Assembly (NCBI GenBank): GCA_945861725.1
Contig: CAMAVJ010000001.1
Location: forward strand, 1 to 64,000
DNA length: 64,000 nt
From: Rickettsia typhi
GTDB lineage: Bacteria > Pseudomonadota > Alphaproteobacteria > Rickettsiales > Deianiraeaceae
Reading direction: 5' to 3'
Position numbers and translations under genes: made by a program. The notes beneath the pieces are model-generated. The model ran no database searches, was not told where the DNA came from, and saw only the letters and a program-made list of their open reading frames with translations. Positions 7,523 to 15,496 of the stretch are shown here, piece by piece (within the stretch, counting starts at the first letter, position 1; each line of letters starts with the position of its first letter).

Positions 7523-10349
7523 CTTCGCAGAACAACAGACTGAATGGATTATAAGCAATAATCTTATTAATAACGGCTGGGTGATTGATGAAACCATAGA
7601 GAAAAATGTCTACTTTCAAAAGGCTCGCCCCGAACATCAATCAAAATTGGAAATCATTTCAAAGAAAAGAGGATACAAAAAGCCTGATTATATTTTGTAT
7701 CATAAAACAAAACCCATCGGAATTATTGAAGCAAAAGCTGGTGGAAAACCATTAAAGGATGCACTAATTCAGGCAACTGAATATGCAGAAATGTTGGAAG
7801 CACCGTTAATATTTGCAAGCAATGGCGCTTATATTGAAACTAGCCATTTATTCAAAAATTCAAATAAATCACTTTTTATTAATGGTGATGAGGTGAACAG
7901 GCTAATAACATACAGTGAGGCGATTAAATTTATTGAGGAAGGTGAAAACTCAATATATACAGTACCGAAAGAAATTATTAAATCAAAAGAAGAGTTGATT
8001 AAAATTTTCAAAAAGGTTAATGATTTACTAAGAAAGGCAAATATCTTTTCAGGATACGATAGAATAAGTGAATTTTCCAACATTCTATTTTTAAAATTGA
8101 TTTCCGAAAAAGATGGAGAGAAATCTTGGTGGAATTTAATTAAAAAACAAGATGACGACCTTCTCTTCAAAACGCTAAACGGAACAATAATCAAGGAGCT
8201 TGAAAATACCTACGGTGGTGATGTTTTTAGTGCAACAAATATCGAAAAACCTGCTTTATTCAGGCAAATTATGGATATGATTGACCCTTTGGCACTTTCA
8301 ACAATAACAACGGATATCAAAGGTGACGCTTTTGAGTATTTCTTAAAAAATATGAATCAAGCGGATAACGACCTTGGGCAGTATTTTACTCCAAGGCACA
8401 TCGTAGAAGCTATGGTTCATTTGGTGAATCCAAAATTCAAGGAAACTGTTTGTGACCCATTTTGTGGCACAGGTGGTTTTCTTATTGAATCTTTCAACCA
8501 CATTAAAGGAAATTCCATTATTGAAACGGAAGAGGATAAGAAAATTCTCACCGAACAAACTCTTTTTGGAAGGGATTCAACAAAAGTTTCAACGATTGCC
8601 AAAAAGAATATGATTCTGCACGGGGATGGGCATTCAAACATTGAAAAGCTTGATAGCCTTGAAAATGTAGTTGATGGGAAATACAATTGCATTATTACAA
8701 ACATACCGTTCAGCCTTAAGGATGTCGATTATTCCCACTTATATTACAACTCCATTGCAAAGAAAAACGGAGATGCCATTTGTGTTTTACACTGCCTAAA
8801 AGCATTAAAAGAAGGTGGTCGAATGGCAGTTGTTGTGCCTGAAGGATTTTTGTTTAAGAAGGAGCTGAAGGACGTGCGTAAATTTCTCCTTTCAAAGGCG
8901 AATTTAGAACTTATTGTTTCACTTCCACAAGGTGTGTTTCAGCCATACACAGGTGTTAAGACGGATATTTTGTATTTCACAAATGCGCATAAACCTGTTA
9001 AACAGGATGGCTACCTTTATTTTGAAGTTAAAAATGATGGCTACAGTTTAGATGCCCACCGAAGGAAAATTAGTGGCAAGAATGATATCCATACACTTGA
9101 GGAAGCTAATTTAAAAAGAACGGAAAAGGAACTTTTACTTGCAAACGGATTTGAATTTATACCATTTGAGAAAATCAAACAAGCCGACTATAATTTCGTT
9201 GGGGCAAGGTATCGTGAAATTACAAGAACAGCGGGCAAGTGGGAAATGGTTAATCTTGAGGATTTACTTGTAAATGTACAATCAAAAACTATTAAAATCA
9301 AAAAACAAGAATGTGAAGCAAGTGGTTCACGCCCAGTCATATCGCAGGAATGTGGTTACAATATTGGATATTCAAGTTTAAATAATGGATTTATAACAAG
9401 AGTGGATTTGCCACTGATAATCTTTGGAGATCATTCATTAGAAGTAAAGTACATAGACGAAGAATTTTTTATTGGTGCAGATGGGGTAAAATTATTAAAA
9501 CCTGATGCACAAAAATGTTTACCAAAATATTTGTATTATATATTAAAAGACGATAGTTTTGCCGCATTTATCAAAAACTCAATGAGTGGAGAGTTTTATT
9601 CCAGACATTGGAGTTATGCAAAACAATTCACATTCCCCCTTCCGCCACTTACTGAACAGCAAAAACTGGTTGACCAACTTGATAACATCCAAAAATCAAT
9701 AAAATCTGCACAAGATTTAATTGAATCGCTGAAAAGTGAGGGGGGGGGTATATCTCTTCTGTTTGGGAGTGAGGAGTTTGAGTGGAAAAAATTGGGTGAG
9801 ATGGCGGACATTTGCAGAGGTGGTAGCCCTAGACCAATTGAAAAATACATTACAAATGATGAGAATGGCTTAAATTGGTTGAAAATTGTAGATGTAAATA
9901 GTTATGAAAAGTATATTACAGCAACAAGTTCAAGAATTCGTAAAGAGGGTTTGTCCAGAACAAGATTAGCACAGAAGGGAAGTTTTATCCTTTCAAATTC
10001 AATGAGTTTTGGTAGACCATATATTTTGCAAATTGATACTTGTGTGCATGATGGGTGGCTAATTATCGAAAATATTGGTGATGCTCTGTTGGTAGATTTT
10101 TTATACTATGTGATAATGTCGGACGATGTGCAAAACCAATTTCGGAATATGGCGATGGGTTCAACTGTTAAAAATCTGAATATTCAAATTGTTAAATCTA
10201 TAAATATCCCCATTCCATCCATTGAAATCCAACAGCAAATCGTAGATGAAATGGATGCGAAAAACGAATACATAAAACTCACGGAGCAGATAATTAAAGA
10301 ACGAAAGCAAAAAATGAGTCATATTATTGCTTCAATTTGGAATATTTAG
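7515..10349 (+). CDS. Single-chain restriction-modification enzyme: HsdR_N nuclease, HsdM methylase and HsdS specificity domains
   Basis: A 944-residue fusion. Residues about 1-165 form an HsdR_N-like PD-(D/E)xK nuclease (KPDYILYHKTKPIGIIEAKAGG) with no helicase domain. Residues about 165-560 form the HsdM-type N6-adenine methyltransferase: GQYFTPRHIVEAM near 285, SAM-binding DPFCGTGGF near 313, and NIPF near 395 as the NPPF motif. Residues about 575-740 and 755-944 are two HsdS-type target-recognition domains, each followed by an LTEQQKLVDQL or IEIQQQIVDEM conserved helix. This architecture fits type IIG enzymes (cutting, methylating and recognising in one chain). A run of nine G (9740-9748) codes for residues 742-745 between the recognition domains; loss or gain of one base truncates the protein. 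The stop codon lies inside the right inverted repeat. Confidence 0.9.
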   Translation: MNNFAEQQTEWIISNNLINNGWVIDETIEKNVYFQKARPEHQSKLEIISKKRGYKKPDYILYHKTKPIGIIEAKAGGKPLKDALIQATEYAEMLEAPLIFASNGAYIETSHLFKNSNKSLFINGDEVNRLITYSEAIKFIEEGENSIYTVPKEIIKSKEELIKIFKKVNDLLRKANIFSGYDRISEFSNILFLKLISEKDGEKSWWNLIKKQDDDLLFKTLNGTIIKELENTYGGDVFSATNIEKPALFRQIMDMIDPLALSTITTDIKGDAFEYFLKNMNQADNDLGQYFTPRHIVEAMVHLVNPKFKETVCDPFCGTGGFLIESFNHIKGNSIIETEEDKKILTEQTLFGRDSTKVSTIAKKNMILHGDGHSNIEKLDSLENVVDGKYNCIITNIPFSLKDVDYSHLYYNSIAKKNGDAICVLHCLKALKEGGRMAVVVPEGFLFKKELKDVRKFLLSKANLELIVSLPQGVFQPYTGVKTDILYFTNAHKPVKQDGYLYFEVKNDGYSLDAHRRKISGKNDIHTLEEANLKRTEKELLLANGFEFIPFEKIKQADYNFVGARYREITRTAGKWEMVNLEDLLVNVQSKTIKIKKQECEASGSRPVISQECGYNIGYSSLNNGFITRVDLPLIIFGDHSLEVKYIDEEFFIGADGVKLLKPDAQKCLPKYLYYILKDDSFAAFIKNSMSGEFYSRHWSYAKQFTFPLPPLTEQQKLVDQLDNIQKSIKSAQDLIESLKSEGGGISLLFGSEEFEWKKLGEMADICRGGSPRPIEKYITNDENGLNWLKIVDVNSYEKYITATSSRIRKEGLSRTRLAQKGSFILSNSMSFGRPYILQIDTCVHDGWLIIENIGDALLVDFLYYVIMSDDVQNQFRNMAMGSTVKNLNIQIVKSINIPIPSIEIQQQIVDEMDAKNEYIKLTEQIIKERKQKMSHIIASIWNI
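9740..9748 (+). repeat. Poly-G(9) tract, candidate phase-variation switch
   Basis: Nine consecutive G, exceptional in this AT-rich sequence. The current length keeps the 944-residue frame open. One extra G brings a TGA about ten codons on. One fewer brings a TAA about forty codons on. Either product keeps nuclease, methylase and the first recognition domain but loses the second. Confidence 0.8.
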
Positions 10350-10371
10350 GTCAAGATTGTATATAGTTACC
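10346..10371 (-). repeat. Right terminal inverted repeat of the IS1595 element
   Basis: Exact reverse complement of 6266-6291. The TAG stop of the restriction-modification gene (10347-10349) lies within it. Confidence 0.95.
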
Positions 10372-10379
10372 AAAAAAAG
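10372..10379. repeat. 8-bp target-site duplication, right copy
   Basis: AAAAAAAG, identical to 6258-6265. It ends one base before the bolA stop codon (reverse complement at 10381-10383). Confidence 0.85.
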
Positions 10380-10380
10380 C

Positions 10381-10641
10381 CTATAAAAACCGAAACGAAA
10401 TCGAGTGAACAGTTTCCATAAATTTCGCAGTGGCATCGTTCAGAATTCTATGTCTCTCCAACGGTTTTTTTGCTAAAAGTTCTACCGATTTCACCGTTAT
10501 AATAAAATGAGAGTATCCGTCTCCGGTAAAGTGTCCAGCATGCTTATGCGAAACATTTTCAATTATAATTTCAAAATTATTGATAAAAATCGCTTCCAGT
10601 GCATTTGAAATATTTTTCCTTATTTTGTCCTGCATATTCAA
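10381..10641 (-). CDS. bolA: BolA family protein
   Basis: This is a small 86-residue BolA-fold protein. The conserved stretch runs VSHKHAGHFTGDGYSHFIITVKS, then PLERHRILNDA near the C-terminus. BolA proteins bind monothiol glutaredoxins and [2Fe-2S] clusters and act in iron-sulfur homeostasis or gene regulation; which role applies here is unknown. Its start overlaps the stop of kpsF by four bases (ATGA), so the two are co-transcribed. The IS1595 element is inserted just beyond its stop codon. Confidence 0.88.
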   Translation of the reverse strand: MNMQDKIRKNISNALEAIFINNFEIIIENVSHKHAGHFTGDGYSHFIITVKSVELLAKKPLERHRILNDATAKFMETVHSISFRFL

Positions 10642-11576
10642 ACATTAAACTGATTTCGTGAAATAAAACCAACTGGTTTTGCGTTTGAATCCACGATTAT
10701 GATGCTGGAAATGCGGTTTTCTTGCATCACATTTATTGCATCAATTATATAAGAATCTTCATTCAAAAACTTTGGCGATTTATTACAAATGTCTTCCGCT
10801 TTTGCACTCTTAATGTCCCCATTATTTTTCAAAATAAACCTTCGTATATCGCCATCTGTAATGATTCCATACAATGTATTATTTTTTATAACACAAACGA
10901 AACCATTGGAATTTTTAGACATTACACCTAAAACTTCAATGGTGCCAGCTATATTTTCAACATTGAACAGTTTGTGGTTTACAATATTTGTGATTTTGGA
11001 AATCTTCATTCCAAGACTTCCGCTCGGGTGAAATTTAGCGTATTGTATTTTCGTAAAATTTTTGATTTTCGAAGCACAGACGGCAAGTGTATCACCAATT
11101 GTTAGCATTTGAGTTGTTGATGTCGTTGGTGCCATAAACTCATGAGCTTCTTCCGATTTTGGAATTACAATTGTGAAATCAGAATTAGTTGCAATTGTGG
11201 ATTTTGCATCACGAGTGATTGAAATTGTGACATTCCCATTTTCCTTCGCATAATTTACGATTGACATTATTTCCGAACTTTCACCCGAATTCGAGAGACA
11301 AATCATTACATCATTTTTGGTAATCATTCCCATATCTCCGTGTCCTGCATTGAATGGATCAAGAAAAAAGCTGGGAATGCCAATTGAGGACATTGTTGCA
11401 ACGATCTTCATCCCAATATTTCCACTTTTGCCAACTCCAGAAAGGATTATGTGTCCATTACAGTTAGCTATTATTTTAACAATTGTCGCGAAATTGTTAT
11501 CTAGTGTAATTGAAAGATCCTGAATTCCACGAATTTGTAAGTCCAAAACTGCCTTTGCTTGTTGAATAATATTCAT
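10638..11576 (-). CDS. kdsD: Arabinose-5-phosphate isomerase, KpsF/KdsD/GutQ family
   Basis: It interconverts ribulose-5-phosphate and arabinose-5-phosphate, the first step towards KDO for lipopolysaccharide. The SIS domain covers about residues 30-170 (ILSGVGKSGNIGMKI, FFLDPFNAGHGDMGMI, CLSNSGESSEI). A CBS pair forms the C-terminal third (LYGIITDGDIRRFI, SIIIVDSNAKPVGFISR). Its length of 312 residues is typical. The ATG at 11576, directly after the purL stop, was chosen over one at 11597 inside purL. The gene implies KDO synthesis, which many Rickettsiales have lost. Confidence 0.9.
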   Translation of the reverse strand: MNIIQQAKAVLDLQIRGIQDLSITLDNNFATIVKIIANCNGHIILSGVGKSGNIGMKIVATMSSIGIPSFFLDPFNAGHGDMGMITKNDVMICLSNSGESSEIMSIVNYAKENGNVTISITRDAKSTIATNSDFTIVIPKSEEAHEFMAPTTSTTQMLTIGDTLAVCASKIKNFTKIQYAKFHPSGSLGMKISKITNIVNHKLFNVENIAGTIEVLGVMSKNSNGFVCVIKNNTLYGIITDGDIRRFILKNNGDIKSAKAEDICNKSPKFLNEDSYIIDAINVMQENRISSIIIVDSNAKPVGFISRNQFNV

Positions 11577-11577
11577 T

Positions 11578-13893
11578 TTACGCAAAAAATTTAGCAAGTG
11601 AATTTAGTGCATTCTTACAGTGCTCAAGTGCAATTCTTTCGTCGTTTATACAGATTTCAGAGCCAGCAGTAAAGCCAAGTTGCGTGTAAATCATATTACT
11701 TTCAATCGCCTTTTCAACAAATTCAATACTACTTCCCTTTGGAACAATACAAATATATCTTCCACACGTTTCATTAAAAAGAAGAGTTGTGAGTTCAATT
11801 TGCGAATATCCATAAAGATTTAAATTTACACCAATGCCACCCTTGACGCACATTTTTGTAAGAGCAGTCAAAATTCCACCGCTTGAAATATCACAACATG
11901 AAGACAGAAGGCGATCGTCAATAATTTTTCGAATAAATTCACCTATAATTTTTTCAGTTTTAAGATCAACATCAGGCATTTTTCCACCAAAGATTCCTTC
12001 ACAAACTTCAGAGTAAGTTGTATTGGTTAGATGTAAGCCCATTTCTCCGATAAGAAAAATATGTTCTTCTTCGAAAGAGATCGTATTTGAAATTGCCTTT
12101 GTGAAATCACTCATGAAACCAACCATTCCAATTGTTGGTGTCGGATTCACTGAATTTCCATCAGTTTCATTGTAAAGTGACACATTTCCCGAAATAACTG
12201 GTGTGTTTAAGAACTTCGCCGCTTCGGAAATACCCGTGATGGAATCTTTAATTTGCCCCATAACAATAGGGTTGGTCGGATTTCCAAAGTTCAGACAATT
12301 TGTTAGAGCTGAAGGGTTTCCACCGCTAGCACAAATATTTCGATACGATTCTGCAACTGCATGAATTGCACCCATTTTCGCATTAGATTTTACGAATTTT
12401 GGCGTACATGTTGATGAAATTACTAATGCTTTTTGTGTTTTATATGAAATTTCTTTTGAGTCAGAATTTTGAAGAAAGTTGATGGATCCACAGCCGCTTT
12501 TTGAAAGCATAGTTTGAGATAATGCAAAGTTTTTGTTCACCTCCTCTTTTAGTTTTACTTCGTATTCATTTCCAAAACGAACAACACCAGATTGATTACC
12601 GCACGCAAAAACAGCGGAATTTTGAACTCCAGAATCGTACTTTTGATAAATAAATTCCTTACTTGCGATATTGGGTGATGCAAGAATTTGCAAAAGGTTT
12701 TCAATAATATTTAGCTTTGTTGGTTTTGTGATTTTAATTTCGTCATCGATTTTTGTGATTGATGGGCGATCGTAAATTGGCGCTTGGCTGGAAATTGGTT
12801 CGATTGGAATTTCGCAAACGATTTGATCATTTTCCTTGATGACAAGTTTTTTTGTGTCGGTTATTTTCCCAATTATTGCAAAATCAAGACGCCATTTTTC
12901 GAAAATCTTACGGGCTTCCTCTTCTTTTCCTTGTTTGACAACGATCAACATTCTTTCCTGACTTTCCGAAAGCATAATTTCATAAGCCGTCATATTTTTT
13001 GCCCTTTGTGGAATTGCATCAACATTGAGCTCGATTCCAGTGCCACCCTTTTCCGCCATTTCGACCGAAGAACAGGTTAAACCTGCGGCTCCCATATCTT
13101 GAATTGCCAAAACGCAATCGGTTTGCATAAGTTCAAGGCAGGCTTCAATTAGAAGTTTTTCAACGAATGGGTCTCCAACTTGAACGGTAGATTTTTCATT
13201 TGCATCATGCGTAGAAAATGAATCGGAAGACATTGAAGCCCCGTGAATACCATCTTTTCCTGTTTTATTTCCAACATAAACAACATTCGCACCAACAAAT
13301 GATGCGGCAGAATAGAAAATTTTATCCTTTTGAGCCAACCCCACTGACATCGCATTCACAAGGTTATTGCCATTGTATGAATCGTCAAATGTGCACTCAC
13401 CTGCAACCATTGGAACTCCCACACAGTTTCCGTAAAACGAAATTCCGCTTGTTACGCCTTTGAGAAGTCTTTTTGTGTTTTTATCGTGAATATTTCCAAA
13501 GCGAAGAGAATTTACGTTTGCAATTGGGCGTGCACCCATTGTAAATATATCGCGAAGAATTCCACCAACGCCAGTTGCAGCTCCAGAAAATGGTTCAATA
13601 AAAGATGGGTGATTGTGCGATTCCATTTTGAAAATAATGGCGTCGTTGTCGCCCCCGTCGATAATCCCCGCATTTTCACCAGGTCCGCAAATTACTTGCT
13701 CACCCTTTGTGTGCATATGTTTTAAGTGCATCCTTGTTGTTTTGTAAGAACAGTGTTCTGACCACATCGCGGAGAAAATTCCAAGCTCAACAAGGTTTGG
13801 CTTTCTTCCTAAAATTGATTCAATTTTTGAATAATCCCCTTCGTTTAGTTTGTGAGTTTTTAACAGCTTTTCTGTGATTTCAATGTTATACAT
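11578..13893 (-). CDS. purL: Phosphoribosylformylglycinamidine synthase, PurL subunit
   Basis: PurL makes FGAM from FGAR, ATP and glutamine-derived ammonia in purine synthesis. At 771 residues it is the small-type PurL that works with separate PurQ and PurS. Neither is in the window. Visible motifs include ALGIFSAMWSEHCSYKTT, KMESHNHPSFIEPFSGAATGVGGILRD and DMGAAGLTCSSVEMAEKGGTG. The ATP-binding and substrate regions appear intact. De novo purine synthesis is unusual for host-restricted Rickettsiales and adds to the biosynthetic character of the window. Confidence 0.95.
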   Translation of the reverse strand: MYNIEITEKLLKTHKLNEGDYSKIESILGRKPNLVELGIFSAMWSEHCSYKTTRMHLKHMHTKGEQVICGPGENAGIIDGGDNDAIIFKMESHNHPSFIEPFSGAATGVGGILRDIFTMGARPIANVNSLRFGNIHDKNTKRLLKGVTSGISFYGNCVGVPMVAGECTFDDSYNGNNLVNAMSVGLAQKDKIFYSAASFVGANVVYVGNKTGKDGIHGASMSSDSFSTHDANEKSTVQVGDPFVEKLLIEACLELMQTDCVLAIQDMGAAGLTCSSVEMAEKGGTGIELNVDAIPQRAKNMTAYEIMLSESQERMLIVVKQGKEEEARKIFEKWRLDFAIIGKITDTKKLVIKENDQIVCEIPIEPISSQAPIYDRPSITKIDDEIKITKPTKLNIIENLLQILASPNIASKEFIYQKYDSGVQNSAVFACGNQSGVVRFGNEYEVKLKEEVNKNFALSQTMLSKSGCGSINFLQNSDSKEISYKTQKALVISSTCTPKFVKSNAKMGAIHAVAESYRNICASGGNPSALTNCLNFGNPTNPIVMGQIKDSITGISEAAKFLNTPVISGNVSLYNETDGNSVNPTPTIGMVGFMSDFTKAISNTISFEEEHIFLIGEMGLHLTNTTYSEVCEGIFGGKMPDVDLKTEKIIGEFIRKIIDDRLLSSCCDISSGGILTALTKMCVKGGIGVNLNLYGYSQIELTTLLFNETCGRYICIVPKGSSIEFVEKAIESNMIYTQLGFTAGSEICINDERIALEHCKNALNSLAKFFA

Positions 13894-13998
13894 AGCAAAG
13901 AATTTTTTATTTCAATTTTATTTACAAACATAATAAAAAACCCTTTGCGTGAGTAGTCAAGAATAAAATTCGTAAGAAATTTTTTGTGAGAAAAATCA

Positions 13999-14391
13999 TT
14001 AATCTAAAATGACATCCACCAGAATTCGCCCCATAAAAAATCCCTCTGGCGTTGGAAGAGTTTCAGAAGAATTTATATGAACATAATTTACCTCATAATA
14101 TTGTATATATTCTGCAACATTTTTCGTGTTCAAACATTTTTCAGTTTTTTCTAAAATACTTGCTGAGGATATAACTGAAAAATCCTTCGTTATAACGTTT
14201 ATTTCCGTTTGAGTCTTAATCTGACAGTTACCAAGTGTTTCTTTTTTTGTACCCAATATGATAATATAAGGATAGTTCACCGCAAGACCCCTATTTGCAA
14301 TAACATCGATACCTAAATTTGCTTGTAAAAGAGTTTGAAAAATTGCATTTTGGACTTGAAAAATCTGGTTTTCTATTGAAATATGTGGCAT
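13999..14391 (-). CDS. GTA/phage tail-completion-like protein (DUF3168 type)
   Basis: A 130-residue protein with the layout of DUF3168, the gp8-like gene of alphaproteobacterial gene transfer agents. The N-terminal helix IENQIFQVQNAIFQTLLQANLGI precedes YPYIIILGTKKET, and the end GFFMGRILVDVILD is the family's last strand. The call rests on order as well as sequence: it follows a connector and a head-tail adaptor on the same strand with gaps of 3 to 4 bases, the order g6-g7-g8 in the Rhodobacter GTA cluster. In such particles it would sit at the head-tail junction. Confidence 0.65.
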   Translation of the reverse strand: MPHISIENQIFQVQNAIFQTLLQANLGIDVIANRGLAVNYPYIIILGTKKETLGNCQIKTQTEINVITKDFSVISSASILEKTEKCLNTKNVAEYIQYYEVNYVHINSSETLPTPEGFFMGRILVDVILD

Positions 14392-14394
14392 AAA

Positions 14395-14703
14395 TTAATT
14401 ATTAAATTCGGCTTTGATTGTGCTAATTCCTTTGCACCTGTCATGAATTGCATTTACAACACAATATTTAATGTCATTATACACTACAACATTTTCATAG
14501 TTAATATCTTTATTTAACCAGATAGCAATTTCGATTGTTTGCACTCGCCTCTTTCCACCTTTAATATCCTTAAAAAATCCATCAGATTTTAAAACACGAC
14601 ACCAAAAATCCCCAACTTTTTCCGTAGTTTGGACAATTCCACCAAAGGAATCTCGCACTTGAATATTTCTTTCAATTGTACATTTTTCATTAAAATGTGG
14701 CAT
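14395..14703 (-). CDS. GTA/phage head-tail adaptor protein
   Basis: A 102-residue protein of the SPP1 gp16/HK97 head-tail joining type. It begins FNEKCTIERNIQVRDSFGGIVQTTEKVGDFWCRV, the usual opening (rigid beta-barrel start, then a W in the assembly strand). The YNDIKYCVVNAIHDRCKG stretch is the usual second half. In gene transfer agents it is g7. It lies between the connector and the DUF3168-type gene, with gaps of 4 and 3 bases. Confidence 0.75.
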   Translation of the reverse strand: MPHFNEKCTIERNIQVRDSFGGIVQTTEKVGDFWCRVLKSDGFFKDIKGGKRRVQTIEIAIWLNKDINYENVVVYNDIKYCVVNAIHDRCKGISTIKAEFNN

Positions 14704-14707
14704 AGTA

Positions 14708-15052
14708 TTAGATATTAAAATTATTTAAAATAAAAGGCTGATAAAGAGCTTGAATTTCTTTTGTTTCAAACGACGCATATCCGGACGAAGTCCCTGATGA
14801 AATTCCACGACTTTCATATAAAAAAAATACATGACGGAAAATTGTAATCATTAGAGCATCTGGATAATTTCCGCTTTCATTTTTACCAATTTTGATTGCA
14901 AGCTTTTCCTCCGCATAATTTACCGCCGCAGAGAAAAGCATTTTCAACAGAGCGTCGTCCTCATTAGTTGAAAGCCTTAAAAAAAATCGCAACCTTTCCA
15001 AAAAAATATCGGCTAAATCACAATCATTTAATACAGAGATACTGGAAACCAT
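14708..15052 (-). CDS. GTA/phage head-tail connector protein (gp6-like)
   Basis: A 114-residue protein of the gp6-like connector type. A helical LERLRFFLRLSTNEDDALLKMLFSAAVNYAEEKLAIKIG core, with the characteristic acidic DD followed by Leu/Ala-rich helices, precedes ALMITIFRHVFFLYESRG. It is the first of three GTA genes here and corresponds to g6. The capsid (37.4 kb) is 22 kb away, as expected for the dispersed GTA genes of Rickettsiales. The unrelated genes on both sides argue against a prophage. Confidence 0.75.
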   Translation of the reverse strand: MVSSISVLNDCDLADIFLERLRFFLRLSTNEDDALLKMLFSAAVNYAEEKLAIKIGKNESGNYPDALMITIFRHVFFLYESRGISSGTSSGYASFETKEIQALYQPFILNNFNI

Positions 15053-15175
15053 AAAATTTTTATTAAATTAATAATAACAAGCAATCGACATTCATACAAA
15101 AGGAAGCAAAATTCCGCTTGACAATTATTTTTTTCCCATTCTTGAATTTGAAATTTATATTTTTTATCACTAATA

Positions 15176-15496
15176 ATGGATCCAGAGCCCAATAGGTTCC
15201 TCTTCATATTTTCTACATTTATTGTGTACCTATTTTCCACCGCATCATATGCGGATCAATATTATGACCCTCAAACAAGAAGATACATCGAAGTTGATTC
15301 ACAACAGACAGCCGTTGTTCGCCAAAAAACTATGCAAAGAGCAGTACCAACTGTAGCAGAAATTAATACTGAAAAGCAAAGAGTTGCAAGACAAATTGCA
15401 TATGAAGCACAAGCTGAAGAAGAAGCTAGAAATTCTAGCAGCAGAAGGTTTGATCCAAACCGCTTTCACAGAACGGAGGATGTCGGATTTTATTAA
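15176..15496 (+). CDS. Small exported protein of unknown function
   Basis: A 106-residue protein with a signal peptide (FLFIFSTFIVYLFSTASYA) after a short N-terminus. The mature part is hydrophilic and predicted helical (QRVARQIAYEAQAEEEARNSSS) and starts DQYYDPQTRRYIEVD. No lipobox is present, so it is probably periplasmic. I do not recognise the family. A TTGACA at 15118-15123 lies upstream but has no good -10 at normal spacing. Its stop interlocks with the prmC stop (TTAA, 15493-15496). Confidence 0.6.
   Translation: MDPEPNRFLFIFSTFIVYLFSTASYADQYYDPQTRRYIEVDSQQTAVVRQKTMQRAVPTVAEINTEKQRVARQIAYEAQAEEEARNSSSRRFDPNRFHRTEDVGFY

Larger units (their letters stand above)
6266..10371. mobile_element. 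IS1595-family transposon carrying a single-chain restriction-modification gene
   Basis: This 4106-bp element is bounded by 26-bp perfect inverted repeats (6266-6291 and 10346-10371) and flanked by an 8-bp direct duplication. It contains, all on the plus strand, an ISXO2/IS1595 transposase (6365-7354), a 54-residue Lys-rich protein (7358-7522) and a 944-residue restriction-modification fusion (7515-10349). IS1595 elements are known to carry passenger genes. The element lies between the promoter side of the metC-like gene and the stop codon of bolA, so it disrupts neither. Perfect ends, perfect duplication and three intact reading frames suggest recent insertion and an active element. Confidence 0.93.

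Noticed and set aside
15118..15123. Promoter for the small exported protein at 15176
   Set aside because: TTGACA is present but no -10 lies at acceptable spacing.
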